Positions 16,109 through 25,917 are shown, numbered from the stretch's first letter. The stretch is 41,687 nucleotides of DNA from JAMOAW01 sp039908535 (GCA_039908535.1 JAMOAW010000041.1:1-41687), one strand, 5' to 3'. Numbers and translations are program-made. The notes: generated by a model not told the origin, from the letters alone.

Positions 16109-16171
16109 TTAGCCTCCCCTTGTGGACCATCCGTACAGAATAGATGTCTCTATGGATAGACTATTTTTTGA

Positions 16172-17050
16172 TTATATCACCTTTTTCAAGTCATATTCCA
16201 GTATTCCTACAGCTCCGGCCTTGACCAATTTAGGTAACAGGTCGCGTACTTGTGATCGATTGACAACAGTTTCTACAGCTACCCAGCGTTTATCATGGAG
16301 AGTGCTGATGGTGGGGGATTGCAGACTGGGAATGACAGACAAGACCTCCTCTGATTTATCAATGGGTAGGTTCATTTTTAGGGCGACTTTATGCCGTGCC
16401 GTCAACGCTGCGGTGAGGAGGAGGGCAATTTGATCAATTTTTTCTCGTTTCCAAGGGTCGGTAAGAGCCGTTGGATTGGCAATAAGTTTGGTCTGGGTGA
16501 TCAATAGTTCTTCGACAATGCGCAGACCATGGGCGCGAATGGTGGAACCGGTTTCGGTGATTTCGACAATGGCATCGACCAATCCTTCCACCACTTTGGC
16601 CTCTGTCGCCCCCCATGAAAAATCAACATGGGCCTGAATGCCGCGTTCGAGTAAATAGCGACGGGTGAAGTTTTCTAGTTCGGTTGCAATTTTTTTGCCT
16701 TGTAGATCGGCAATGCATTGAATAGAAGAGTCTTTTGGAACCACTAACACCCAGCGACAGGGTTGATTGGAATTTTTGGAATATTCCAGTGTGGCGATTT
16801 CAACCACTTGGTCGGTACACTCCCGTTCGATGATCCAGTCAAGTCCGGTAAGTCCCAAATCCAGGGTGCCGTCGGCGATATAGGGAGCCATCTCTTGGGG
16901 GCGCACCAGAGAACAGGTGAGATCGGCATCGTTTACCGATGGAAAATAGTTGCGTAATTGGGTTTGAATATGCCATCCGGCTTGGGCAAAAAGGGCAATA
17001 GTCGCCTCTTCTAAGCTGCCTTTGGGAATGCCAAGTTTGAGTTTTGCCAT
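16172..17050 (-). CDS. hisG: ATP phosphoribosyltransferase, long form
   Basis: HisG joins ATP and PRPP in the first step of histidine synthesis. The 292-residue length and the C-terminal ACT-like part (TLHDKRWVAVETVV, LVKAGAVGILEYDLKKVI) show the long, self-sufficient form that needs no HisZ and is feedback inhibited by histidine. The N-terminal signature LKLGIPKGSLEEA and the PRPP-loop-like segment VVEGLVDAIVEITETGST are present. The start at 17050 has AGGAG at about 17064-17068. No other his gene is in view. Confidence 0.95.
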   Translation of the reverse strand: MAKLKLGIPKGSLEEATIALFAQAGWHIQTQLRNYFPSVNDADLTCSLVRPQEMAPYIADGTLDLGLTGLDWIIERECTDQVVEIATLEYSKNSNQPCRWVLVVPKDSSIQCIADLQGKKIATELENFTRRYLLERGIQAHVDFSWGATEAKVVEGLVDAIVEITETGSTIRAHGLRIVEELLITQTKLIANPTALTDPWKREKIDQIALLLTAALTARHKVALKMNLPIDKSEEVLSVIPSLQSPTISTLHDKRWVAVETVVNRSQVRDLLPKLVKAGAVGILEYDLKKVI

Positions 17051-17168
17051 GTTTTATGCAACTCCTATCTATCGGTGATCAGCCAACCGTTTTTAATTTT
17101 TGGTGTTGAACGAAATCCCAATTAGGGATTTCTTGTCAAAATGATTATATCAAATAAATTAAAAAAAA

Positions 17169-17855
17169 TCAATGGGAAGCGAATAGAAGAGACTCTAACT
17201 CACAAAAACAATCAATTATATGGTCTGGTTGTAGGGTGAGAACGGGGATGTTACGGTTGTAGCCATAGGAGACCAATACCAAGGGGGTGCCAGCGGCGCG
17301 GGCAGCCAAAGCATCGGTTTCAGAGTCGCCGATCATGACTCCGAGAGAGGAGGGGGTGTGGAGTTGGGTGAGAATGTGTTGAATGGGCAGGGGGTCGGGT
17401 TTGCGTTTTTCCAGGGTATTTCCGCCGATGATGATCGAAAAAAAATGGGCCAAGTTGAGATTTTCTAAAAGTGGCAAGGTCATCTCTTGGGGTTTGTTGG
17501 TCACCACCGCCAGTTGGATGCCTCGATTCCGAAGCGTGGTCAAGGTTTGTTCGACACCTGGAAAGGGTAGGGAATAGTCGGTGAGATGGTCGCGATAATA
17601 GGCGAGAAAGGTTTGGACGGCATGTTCGAATTCGGGATCATTTTCAGGTGGTAGGGCGGTCTCTCCCCAAAACCCACGGGCAATGAGGGCGCGGGCACCA
17701 TGACCAACGAGATTTCGAACCTGCGCATGGGTTAAGGTTGGACGGTGGTGGAGGTGTAATACATGATTGAGTGTGCGCCAAAGATCCTGTGAGGTATCTA
17801 CGAGCGTGCCGTCGAGATCAAAGAGAGCAGTTTGGCAGATGAGAGGTTTAATCAT
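17169..17855 (-). CDS. gph: Phosphoglycolate phosphatase-like HAD hydrolase
   Basis: A 228-residue haloacid-dehalogenase phosphatase. Motif I is FDLDGTLVDTS with nucleophile D13 and D15; motif II is VVTNKP; motif III Lys lies in KRKPDP; motif IV is IGDSETDALAA. A small alpha-helical C1 cap lies between motifs I and II, typical of Gph, which removes 2-phosphoglycolate. ATG 17855 overlaps the hpt stop by 8 bases, suggesting translational coupling; the longer upstream frame would lie inside hpt. HAD specificity is hard to assign, so the gene symbol is tentative. Confidence 0.85.
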   Translation of the reverse strand: MIKPLICQTALFDLDGTLVDTSQDLWRTLNHVLHLHHRPTLTHAQVRNLVGHGARALIARGFWGETALPPENDPEFEHAVQTFLAYYRDHLTDYSLPFPGVEQTLTTLRNRGIQLAVVTNKPQEMTLPLLENLNLAHFFSIIIGGNTLEKRKPDPLPIQHILTQLHTPSSLGVMIGDSETDALAARAAGTPLVLVSYGYNRNIPVLTLQPDHIIDCFCELESLLFASH

Positions 17856-18378
17856 GGGGAATCGTACCGATATAGGGTAATTCGCGAAAGCGTTCGGCAT
17901 AGTCGATGCCAAAGCCTACCACGAAAAGATTGGGGATGGTAAATCCGACAAAATCGGCTTGGAAGGCAATTTTGCGTCGTTCTGGTTTGTCGAGTAATAC
18001 ACAGGTGAGCACCTCTTTGGCTCCCTTGGAGGTTAGATGGCGTGAGGCAAAATCGAGGGTGTGGCCCGAATCGAGGATGTCATCTATGAGCAAAACTTGG
18101 CGATTTTTTAAATTTTCGCGGCACTCCAAAAGGACGGTTACTTGTCCGCTGCTCTCCATGGTTTTGCCGTAGGAAGAGAGAACCATAAAGTCGAGGGTGG
18201 GTTGTACCCCCAGGCGAGAGAGTTCTCGGACCAAATCGGCGGTAAAGACAAACGCCCCTTTAAACAATCCCACCAGCACTGGATCGGCCTTCAAGTGGGG
18301 AGCAATTTGCAGAGCAAGCGATGTCAGTCGGGTACGGAGTTGTTCTTCGGTGAGGAGCGTATCAATGGTGTTGAGCAT
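17848..18378 (-). CDS. hpt: Hypoxanthine phosphoribosyltransferase
   Basis: A 176-residue purine salvage enzyme converting hypoxanthine or guanine plus PRPP to IMP or GMP. It has the PRPP-binding motif VLLIDDILDSGHTL (95-108), GLFKGAFVF near 37-45, SSYGKTMESSG and a C-terminal FVVGFGIDYAERFRELPYIG that closes the active site. AGGAA lies about 6 bases before the start. A hairpin repeat lies 44 bases upstream. It is followed by, and overlaps, the HAD phosphatase gene. Confidence 0.95.
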   Translation of the reverse strand: MLNTIDTLLTEEQLRTRLTSLALQIAPHLKADPVLVGLFKGAFVFTADLVRELSRLGVQPTLDFMVLSSYGKTMESSGQVTVLLECRENLKNRQVLLIDDILDSGHTLDFASRHLTSKGAKEVLTCVLLDKPERRKIAFQADFVGFTIPNLFVVGFGIDYAERFRELPYIGTIPHD

Positions 18379-18421
18379 AGGGAATTCCTGTCTGATAGAT
18401 AAACGGAAGTCAATATATTTT

Positions 18422-18583
18422 GAATATGATGCCCTGTGGGCAAAAAAAAATCAAAGGCAAAACCCTGGGGGATGAATCCCCCAGTTCCCCTCTTTTTTTT
18501 GAGTATTAAAAGAAAAGGGTGAGGGGGATTGGGGGGCGGTTCTCCGCCCCCCAAGCTCTTGATTTTTATCTCTCCGAATACAT
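18422..18583 (+). repeat. Modular hairpin repeat, copy 7 (full length)
   Basis: A full-length copy with all modules; the GAATATGATG/GCCCTGTGGGC end points toward hpt, 44 bases from its start codon. Its other end lies 14 bases from the metW stop, so it sits exactly between two minus-strand transcription units. Confidence 0.9.
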
Positions 18584-18596
18584 CAAAGAAAAAATT

Positions 18597-19283
18597 TTAC
18601 AAAACCTGCTTGCGTTCCAACAAAAATACCGCCATTGGAGCGAAAAGATTGGCGATGGCGAGGGGGATGAGGTTGGCAACGTGACGTTTGATCGGACCTT
18701 TGGGGCGATGCCCGCCCACTCCTAAAGGAATTTGGTCGAGGATGTGAATCTCCATACTTTGGCACAATATCTGAAAATCCAAAATCGTACACATATGAAT
18801 GTTTGGGGTGTCGTACCAGGGGTGGGGAAGCAGGGGAGAGGTGGGCATTCGGCCTTTTAAAAGCAGATTGGTTCGAATGGACCAATGACCAAAATTGGGG
18901 AAGGAGACGATAATTTTTTTACCCACCCGCAGCATCTCTTGTAAGACAAATTGCGGACGATGCACCGTTTGCAGGGTGTGGGAAAGGATGACATAATCAA
19001 AAGCCCCATCGTCGTGGTCCGAGAGACCATGGTCGATATCCCCTTGATAGACTGGTAGGCCCTGGGCAATACAGGCATGAACCCCTTCGTGGGAAATTTC
19101 CACGCCATAACCTTGTACTTGTTTGTTTTCGAATAGATATTTTAACAACAATCCATCTCCACACCCCAGATCCAAAATGCGAGACTTTTCGGTAACGAGG
19201 TCGGCAATAACGGCTTGATCGACGCGTAAACTAGGCAAGGGGAGGTCTCCTCTCTTGGTTTTTTTCTGCAGAAAGCGTCTCAT
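18597..19283 (-). CDS. metW: MetW methyltransferase-like protein
   Basis: A 228-residue protein of the MetW family, the constant partner of MetX in many proteobacteria and needed for methionine synthesis there. It has the SAM-dependent methyltransferase fold with ILDLGCGDG (36-44) and YVILSHTLQTVHRP, and the family-typical FPNFGHWSIR and LPHPWYDTPNIH. The start at 19283 gives an N terminus ending in LRVDQAVIADLV, as in MetW proteins. It overlaps metX by 53 bases. The start lacks a clear ribosome binding site and may rely on coupling. Confidence 0.93.
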   Translation of the reverse strand: MRRFLQKKTKRGDLPLPSLRVDQAVIADLVTEKSRILDLGCGDGLLLKYLFENKQVQGYGVEISHEGVHACIAQGLPVYQGDIDHGLSDHDDGAFDYVILSHTLQTVHRPQFVLQEMLRVGKKIIVSFPNFGHWSIRTNLLLKGRMPTSPLLPHPWYDTPNIHMCTILDFQILCQSMEIHILDQIPLGVGGHRPKGPIKRHVANLIPLAIANLFAPMAVFLLERKQVL

Positions 19284-20430
19284 CCAATAGACGGCGTAAA
19301 AAAGAGGTGAGCGATTGTTTGTAAAGGGGGGCATCAATTAAAAAGGCATCGTGACCGTGAGGGGATGGAAATTGTTCAAAAGAGACATTTTTTTTGTGCC
19401 AATTTAAAATTTTTACCAGCTCTTTGGAGCGCGACGTATCAAACCGCCAATCGGTGTCAAAGCTCATAATCATAATGCGGGCGTTGGTGGCTTGAATCCG
19501 TTTGGCCGTGGTTTCTGGGTTGGGGAATGGGTCAAAATAGTCCATCGCCTTGGTAATATATAAATAGGTATTGGCATCGAATTGATGTACAAAGGTGGAA
19601 CCTTGATAATAGAGATAACTCTCCACGGCAAAGTCTGGCTCAAAACCATAGGATAAGGCATCCCGATCTTGTAGGCGGCGGCCAAATTTGCTGTGCAGAC
19701 CTTTTTCAGAGAGATAGGTGATGTGGGCCATCATGCGGGCCAAGGCCAGCCCGTTGGTGGGGCGGTTGCCGTCATAGTAGTCGCCATTATTAAAATTTGG
19801 ATCCACCATAATGGCCTGCCGGGCCACGGCATTAAAGGCGATATTTTGGGCCGAAAGCCTGGGTGTAGAGGCGATGATGACGCTGGCGACGATGTCATGG
19901 GGATAATCTAAAAGCCATTGAATGGCGTGCATTCCCCCCATGGATCCGCCTGCCACCGCCAAGAGACGGGTAATGCCTAAATGATCGATCAACTTTTTTT
20001 GAAGCCGCACCATGTCACCGATGGTGATCATGGGAAAGCGTAGGCCAAAGGGTTTTCCGGTCTCTGGGTTGATGCTGGAGGGGCCTGTTGTGCCGTCGCA
20101 ACCGCCTAAATTATTGCTGCATATAATAAAAAAACGATCTGTATCAAAAGGTTTGCCGGGACCGATAAAATTATCCCACCATCCTGGTTTGCGATCGGTG
20201 GGCAGATGACGACCAGCGGCATGGGCATTGCCAGATAACGCATGACAGATAAGAATGGCGTTGGAGGCGTTGGCATTCAGGGTGCCATAGGTTTCATAGG
20301 TGACTTGTACCGGGGCTAGGCTGGCCCCACAATCCAATTGTAACGCAGTGCCATCGTTGAAAATCTCAATGGTTTGCGAAGTAACAAGGCCAACAGATTG
20401 GGGTATGGAAGAGGCCTCTTGAGTGGTCAT
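19231..20430 (-). CDS. metX: Homoserine O-acyltransferase MetX
   Basis: A 399-residue alpha/beta-hydrolase-fold enzyme that activates homoserine for methionine synthesis. The nucleophile elbow GGSMGGMHA (Ser at about 162), TYETYGTLN, CHALSGNAHAAG and the C-terminal FDTDWRF Asp and HGHDAF His complete the triad. Whether it uses acetyl-CoA or succinyl-CoA cannot be settled by eye; proteobacterial MetX proteins paired with MetW are often succinyl-specific. It starts the metX-metW unit. Confidence 0.95.
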   Translation of the reverse strand: MTTQEASSIPQSVGLVTSQTIEIFNDGTALQLDCGASLAPVQVTYETYGTLNANASNAILICHALSGNAHAAGRHLPTDRKPGWWDNFIGPGKPFDTDRFFIICSNNLGGCDGTTGPSSINPETGKPFGLRFPMITIGDMVRLQKKLIDHLGITRLLAVAGGSMGGMHAIQWLLDYPHDIVASVIIASTPRLSAQNIAFNAVARQAIMVDPNFNNGDYYDGNRPTNGLALARMMAHITYLSEKGLHSKFGRRLQDRDALSYGFEPDFAVESYLYYQGSTFVHQFDANTYLYITKAMDYFDPFPNPETTAKRIQATNARIMIMSFDTDWRFDTSRSKELVKILNWHKKNVSFEQFPSPHGHDAFLIDAPLYKQSLTSFLRRLLDETLSAEKNQERRPPLA

Positions 20431-20723
20431 AGGATCCAGTTTATCAGTTGATTGGTTTGGTAAAGAGGTGATTCATTTTTTATAAATTTCTTCCTTTTAT
20501 ATTTTGTTGTCAATAGGAAAGCGAAAATATTTGTCTGGAATGTTTTTTTTATGTTTGACAGGGGTAGGTTTCATTTGATTGGAATGAATTGTGCATATGA
20601 ACGTTTAAGTGAATCTTTGTTGGTTTTGATGTGCACGGGTAGGAAAAACGATTTATTTGACTGAGAAAATTGTTTGTTTTTAAATTGGTTTTTTTGGATT
20701 GATATTCTCATGTTTTTTTGGAG
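20431..20723. promoter_or_regulatory. Divergent AT-rich intergenic region, possible sigma-54 promoter for flhA
   Basis: No gene is supported. At 20579-20596 the sequence TTGGAATGAATTGTGCAT contains GG (20581) and GC (20593) at the 10-base spacing of sigma-54 promoters, but the match outside these pairs is poor. Flagellar flhA genes are often sigma-54 dependent in polar flagellates. Confidence 0.25.
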
Positions 20724-22779
20724 ATGAAATTGGCTACCCATCAACTGGTTCAATCTTTGTCTCGCCTCAAGGGGGTGAGCGATGTTTTGATGGCTGCGGG
20801 GGTCATCCTCGTGCTAACGGTGATGATCATCCCAATGCCGCCAGTCCTTTTGGACATTCTTTTATCCGTCAATATTTCATTGGGAATAGTCATTCTTCTG
20901 ACGACCGTATATGTGCATCGACCCTTAGAATTTTCTTCGTTTCCCTCTGTATTGTTGATCACAACGCTTTTTCGCTTGGCTTTGAATATTTCGACGACGC
21001 GGGTGATTTTATTGCACGGTGGGGAGGGCGAGGGGGCGGCTGGTGAGGTCATCCGTTCGTTTGGTCATTTTGTGGTGGGTGGCAATCCGGTAGTTGGGGT
21101 GATCGTATTTGCCATTTTGGTGATTATCAACTTTGTGGTCATCACCAAAGGTGCCGGGCGTATTGCGGAGGTGGCGGCTCGGTTTACCTTGGATAAAATG
21201 CCTGGTAAACAGATGGCCATTCAAGGCTCGGCGCAAAGAGATTGAGGAAGAGTCGGAATTTTTCGGAGCTATGGACGGTGCCTCAAAATTCGTCCGCGGT
21301 GATGCGGTTGCCGGTATATTGATAACTCTGATCAATATTATCGGTGGTTTTATCATTGGTGTGGCTCAGCAGGGGCTGACTGCTGCCCAATCGGCCAATA
21401 TTTATACTCTATTGACGGTGGGTGATGGTTTGGTGGCTCAGATTCCGGCTTTGGTGATCTCTACGGCCGCCGGTTTTTTGGTGACCCGCGCCTCCAGCGA
21501 TACCCATTTGGCCGATCATGTGGGCGGTCAGATTACGGCCAATCCACGGGTGATTTTTTTAAGCGCAGGGGTGATGGGTCTGTTTGCCATCATGCCTGGA
21601 ATGCCAACGATTCCATTTACGATCCTTGGCATTTTATTGGGAATCTGGGCCTACTTTTTATTCCGTAGAAAAGATATGGAAGCCCAGAGCAAAGTGCGAG
21701 ATCAAACGGTACAGGCGCAGACCGAAGCGCAGGTTGAAGAACCCATTGAAAACTATTTGGCCTTGGATCTCTTGCGATTGGATGTGGGATATGGCCTGAT
21801 CTCTTTGGTGGATGAAAGCCAACATGGGGATCTTTTGGATAAAATTCGTTCCATTCGTCGCCAATTTGCTACAGATATGGGGTTTGTTGTTCCGCCGATT
21901 CATATTAAAGATAATTTGCAATTTAGGCCGGGTGAGTATGTTTTTATTGTGAAGGGCGTGGAAGTGGGGCGTGGTGAGATCAAAACGGGCCATTTTCTGG
22001 CTATGGAGGGTGGGAGCGTCCATGGACAGATTGAAGGAATTCCGACGATCGAACCGGCTTTTGGTTTGCCAGCGTTGTGGATTTCACCCAATGATCGGGA
22101 GCGGGCCGAAATGCTTGGTTATACGGTGGTGGATCCCTCGACCGTGCTGGCAACCCATATCACCGAGCTGGTGCATACCCATTCCCATGAGATGTTGAAT
22201 CGGCAAGAGGTACAGAATCTTTTGGATTTAGTGGCCAAGACACAGCCCAAATTGGTGGAAGAGTTGGTCCCTCATGTCATTACTTTGGGTGGGGTGCAAA
22301 AGGTACTCCAGGGGTTGTTGCGGGAGCGGGTCTCTATTCGGGACATGGTTTCGGTTTTGGAGACCATCTCCGATTATGCCAAGCTGGTGAAACATCCGGC
22401 GCAATTGGTAGAGTTGGTGCGTCAAGCCTTATCCCGTTCTTTGGTGGGGAGGTATTTGGATGAAGAAGGGCAGTTGTCGGCGTTGGTGTTGGGTGCAGAT
22501 GCAGAAAATTTATTGGCAGAGGCGATCGTGGATGGAGAGTTTGGCTCTTATCTCTCTTTGGCCCCGAGATCGGCGACTCTTTTTGTAAAACGGATGCGTA
22601 AAGCGGTTGAGGATGTGGCCGCCAAGGTGGTTCAGCCCATTATTATTACGGGTAGCCGGGTGCGGCCTTTTGTTAAACAAGCTTCGGAGTCGGCTATACC
22701 CCATTTGGTGGTTTTGTCGCAAAACGAGATTCCCTCTAACATCCAGGTCCATTCTCTTGGATCTGTGAACCTCTCCTGA
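20724..22779 (+). pseudogene. flhA: Flagellar export gate FlhA, broken by an internal deletion and frameshift
   Basis: FlhA is the export-gate membrane protein of the flagellar type III apparatus. The first frame (20724-21245) gives the N-terminal helices through RFTLDKMPGKQMAI and then runs to a premature stop. The second frame (from about 21223 to 22779) resumes with ARRKEIEEESEFFGAMDGASKFVRG and is intact to the end of the cytosolic domain. Compared with FlhA generally, about 14 residues containing the conserved DADLNAG motif are absent at the junction, with one leftover base, so about 41 bases are missing. The start may be ATG 20724 or TTG 20730; the latter has GGAG 6 bases upstream. Either a real null allele or an assembly error. 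Confidence 0.9.
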
Positions 22780-22804
22780 GGAAAGGGAGCTAATTGGATA
22801 AATT

Positions 22805-24046
22805 ATGAAAATTTCCACCTTTCAAGCCCGTGATATGCGAGAAGCCCTCAAGGAGGTCAAGGAACAACTTGGCCCCGATGCGGTGATTTTATCGACGCGG
22901 AGCATCATCGCTAAGGGAAAAAATGGGATGCCGACCGGCGAACCCATGATTGAAGTGACCGCCTGTCCCAGTCCAGCCACCTCTGGCAATTTGACCATGG
23001 CATCGGCAGCTGAGCCGAGCAAGCGTGATTCTGAGAAGAGCTCGCCTCGGTCAGCGGTTTTAGCCTCAGGTCGGTTTTCAGCGGTAGTGGATAATCCGGT
23101 AGAATATCCACAAGAGGAGAAAAAGAAGCCCCTCGTTGCCCCGCCTATCGCGCCTGTAACGCCAATGGCGCGCCCGGTGACCCAATCGTTGGCCAGTGAT
23201 TTATCCAATATTCGTTCGACGTTGCGTCATTTGGAGGAGCGGGTTTCTGGGATGCCCATGCCGACGGAGTCCGAATCCAGTGGCATGAATGTTGAAGGCA
23301 AACGGCGTTATAGTTGGTTGTTGATGCATGGTGTCGAGGAACCTATTGCCCGAAAGTTGGCACTCATAGAGCAAGATGACAAAGAGACGGGTTTGGAAAA
23401 GGCGTTAAATCAGGTTTTAAAATTTAGGGATCCTTTAGATGGCAAGTCGCGGGTGATTATTTTGGTGGGTCCAACGGGCGTAGGCAAGACCACCACGTTG
23501 GCCAAGATTGCTGCGGATTTAATGCTCAATCGTCAGCGTAGTGTTGGCATGATCACTCTGGATACCTTTCGTGTTGGGGCGGTTGCCCAATTGGAGACCT
23601 ATGCCAAGCTGCTTCAGGTGCCACTGGTGGTAGCGCGGACTCTGTCAGAGGTGAAAGCGGGCTTACACTCTTTAAACCGTTATGATTATGTTTTGGTGGA
23701 TACGGTGGGTACCAGTCCTTATAATCGTCGTCAAGTCAATTCGACAGGCACGCTGTTACCCATTATGGGCGAGGATCGGGAGGTGATTCTTTGTATGGCT
23801 GGCAATGTGCGGGAGAGCGAGCAATTGGCTATTTTTCGTCGTTTTTCCGTTTTGGGACCGACCGGGATTATTTTTACTAAATTAGATGAGACCGTCACTT
23901 ATGGCGGTATTATAAATGTCGCGATTAAGGCTCAGATGCCTTTAACGATGTTTACGGATGGACAGCGGGTGCCGGAAAATTTGGGTTGGATGTCGGCCAA
24001 GACATTGTCACAATGGTTTCAGCAGGAACAAGAAAGTGATGGATGA
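22805..24046 (+). CDS. flhF: Flagellar SRP-like GTPase FlhF
   Basis: A 413-residue SRP-family GTPase that sets flagellum number and polar placement. Order: N-terminal segment KISTFQARDMREALKEVKEQLG, a Pro/Ser-rich linker (about 60-150), a helical N domain, then the G domain with P-loop GPTGVGKTTT (about 222-231), DTFRVGAVAQLETY, VDTVGTSPYNRRQ and TKLDET. In most FlhF proteins the G3 motif is DTAG; here it reads DTVG, a conservative difference. AGGAAAGGGAG lies upstream of the start. It is followed by its regulator flhG. Confidence 0.95.
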   Translation: MKISTFQARDMREALKEVKEQLGPDAVILSTRSIIAKGKNGMPTGEPMIEVTACPSPATSGNLTMASAAEPSKRDSEKSSPRSAVLASGRFSAVVDNPVEYPQEEKKKPLVAPPIAPVTPMARPVTQSLASDLSNIRSTLRHLEERVSGMPMPTESESSGMNVEGKRRYSWLLMHGVEEPIARKLALIEQDDKETGLEKALNQVLKFRDPLDGKSRVIILVGPTGVGKTTTLAKIAADLMLNRQRSVGMITLDTFRVGAVAQLETYAKLLQVPLVVARTLSEVKAGLHSLNRYDYVLVDTVGTSPYNRRQVNSTGTLLPIMGEDREVILCMAGNVRESEQLAIFRRFSVLGPTGIIFTKLDETVTYGGIINVAIKAQMPLTMFTDGQRVPENLGWMSAKTLSQWFQQEQESDG

Positions 24047-24115
24047 CCGGGTGAAATTTTTTAAATTTGGTCTAAATCCTGTATTTTTTTCCAGAGCGAG
24101 GCGAACATATAGATT

Positions 24116-25099
24116 ATGATCGATGATTTGGATAACCAAGTTGCGACCCTCAAAGAATTGGTTCGTAAAGTGGCGGAAAACGAAGCGACTGGCTCCTTTT
24201 TAGATCAAAATGAGCCTCCTTCTCTCCGTAAGGAGATAGGGTCGCCACGTAAGGTTCCGCACACCATTGCGGTTACCAGTGGCAAAGGGGGGGTAGGAAA
24301 GACTTTGGTATCGGTCAATTTGGCCGTAGATTTTGCTAAACAGGGTTTGAAGGTGTTGATTGTGGATGCCGATTTGGGATTGGCAAACGTGGATGTTGTC
24401 CTCGGTTTGACGCCTAAATATACCATCCAGGATGTTTTAGATGACAAAATGACACTGGATGAGGTGGCTATTACGGGACCCTATGGTATTACTATTTTGC
24501 CAGCGGCCTCTGGGGTAGCGGAACTCTCTACCTTGACCGAGGGGCAAAGGTTAGCCCTCATGGATCATATGGACCACTGGAACGCCGATTATGATGTGGT
24601 GTTGGTGGATACCGGGGCGGGCATCTCCAGTAATGTGCGTTTTTTTGTTTTGGCGGTCGAACGCATTTTAGTGGTGGCCACGCCTGACCCAGCCAGCATC
24701 ACCGATGCCTATGCAGTGATGAAGGTATTGTTTATGAATCATCATGTGAGCCATTTTGATTTAGTGGTCAATCAAGTGCGCAGTGACAGTGAGGGGCTTG
24801 AGGTGTATCGAACGCTCAACCGAGTTACGGATCGTTTTTTAAATATCGCTCTGCACTATGTGGGCGATATTCCTTATGATCCGCAATTGGTTCAATGTAT
24901 TCGTCAGCAAAAGCCAGTGGTGGATCTGTTTCCAGATGCCATCTCCTCTTTGGCGTTTAAGGAATTATCCAATAAATTACGCAAAGAGTGGGGTCAAAAA
25001 CGCCAAAATGTTGGACGCATGACCTTTTTTTGGCGTCGTCTGCTGGAGGAGAGTGCCTCCTCTGCCAATTTGCCCGCCTTTTGCCCTTCGGTCAAGTGA
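24116..25099 (+). CDS. flhG: Flagellar number regulator FlhG (MinD-like ATPase)
   Basis: A 327-residue MinD/ParA-type ATPase (also FleN/YlxH) that limits flagellar number by activating the FlhF GTPase. The N terminus DDLDNQVATLKELVRK resembles the DQAxxLR-type activator helix. The deviant Walker A is TSGKGGVGKT (about 53-63), followed by VLIVDADLGLANVDV and LVDTGAGISSNV. The C-terminal amphipathic tail (WGQKRQNVGRMTFFWRRLLEE) may bind membrane. fliA follows after 14 bases. Confidence 0.93.
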   Translation: MIDDLDNQVATLKELVRKVAENEATGSFLDQNEPPSLRKEIGSPRKVPHTIAVTSGKGGVGKTLVSVNLAVDFAKQGLKVLIVDADLGLANVDVVLGLTPKYTIQDVLDDKMTLDEVAITGPYGITILPAASGVAELSTLTEGQRLALMDHMDHWNADYDVVLVDTGAGISSNVRFFVLAVERILVVATPDPASITDAYAVMKVLFMNHHVSHFDLVVNQVRSDSEGLEVYRTLNRVTDRFLNIALHYVGDIPYDPQLVQCIRQQKPVVDLFPDAISSLAFKELSNKLRKEWGQKRQNVGRMTFFWRRLLEESASSANLPAFCPSVK

Positions 25100-25113
25100 T
25101 AGGGGCTGGATTC

Positions 25114-25917
25114 ATGCTCAATTCGGGAACAACCGTCATAAAAGATCAAGCCCAGGATCTTCCACAGATAGATGATACGGTGGAGGAGGCTTGGGGGAGG
25201 TTGAGTAGAGATGAAATTATTCTCAAATATGCACCCATGGTTAAATATGTGGTGGGGCGGATCTCTTTGCGGTTGCCGCAATCGGTAGATATAGAAGATT
25301 TATATCAAGTCGGCATCTTGGGCCTGATTGATGCGGTTTCAAAGTTTGATATCAAGCGGGGTATTAAGTTTCAAACCTATGCGGAATTTCGTGTGCGTGG
25401 TGCCATTCTGGATGAATTGCGTTCTGTGGATTGGGTGCCTCGTCAAGTTCGGCAGGTGGCTGCGCAAATTGAGGAGGTTTATCACACCTTAGAGATTGAG
25501 CGGGGGCAACCCGCTGAAGATCGCGATGTGGCGGCGGCGATGGGCATTCCTTTGGATGAATTTTATGCCCATTTAGATGCCGTTCGTGGTATTTCTATCA
25601 TCTCGTTCGAAGATTTACGACCGGTTATGGATGAGGATGAGTGGGATGTGCTCGATATGTTGGCCGATCCCAACATTGAGGATCCCGTGGAGGCCATCGG
25701 TTTACAGGAGTTGCGTCATGCGCTGAGTCAGGCGGTGAGTGCGTTGCCAGAAAAAGAGCGGTTAGTCGTGACACTTTATTATTTTGAGGAGTTAACGATG
25801 AGTGAAATCGGCGAGGTGCTTGGGGTGACCGAGTCGCGTATTTCGCAATTACACAGCAAGGCGGCCATGCGTATGCGGGCGCGTATTCGACGTTTTATGG
25901 GACGGACCGAGGCATGA
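25114..25917 (+). CDS. fliA: Flagellar sigma factor FliA (sigma-28)
   Basis: A 267-residue sigma factor for late flagellar and chemotaxis genes. Region 2 has YAPMVKYVVGRISLRLP and DIEDLYQVGILGLIDAVSKFD; region 3 has LDELRSVDWVPRQVRQ; region 4 has LPEKERLVVTLYYFEELTMSEIGEVLGVTESRISQL. ATG 25114 is chosen for AGGGG 8 bases upstream and a normal length; the frame remains open into flhG. Its stop overlaps the next start by 4 bases (ATGA). Confidence 0.96.
   Translation: MLNSGTTVIKDQAQDLPQIDDTVEEAWGRLSRDEIILKYAPMVKYVVGRISLRLPQSVDIEDLYQVGILGLIDAVSKFDIKRGIKFQTYAEFRVRGAILDELRSVDWVPRQVRQVAAQIEEVYHTLEIERGQPAEDRDVAAAMGIPLDEFYAHLDAVRGISIISFEDLRPVMDEDEWDVLDMLADPNIEDPVEAIGLQELRHALSQAVSALPEKERLVVTLYYFEELTMSEIGEVLGVTESRISQLHSKAAMRMRARIRRFMGRTEA

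Noticed and set aside
16087..16128. Alternative short minus-strand frame MVHKGRLKTNRTRP upstream of the HPF-like gene
   Set aside because: It ends after 14 codons and gives no recognisable protein; it may be relevant only if a frameshift joins it to the HPF frame.
24988..25113. N-terminal extension of fliA
   Set aside because: It lies inside flhG in another frame, and ATG 25114 has a good ribosome binding site and normal length.
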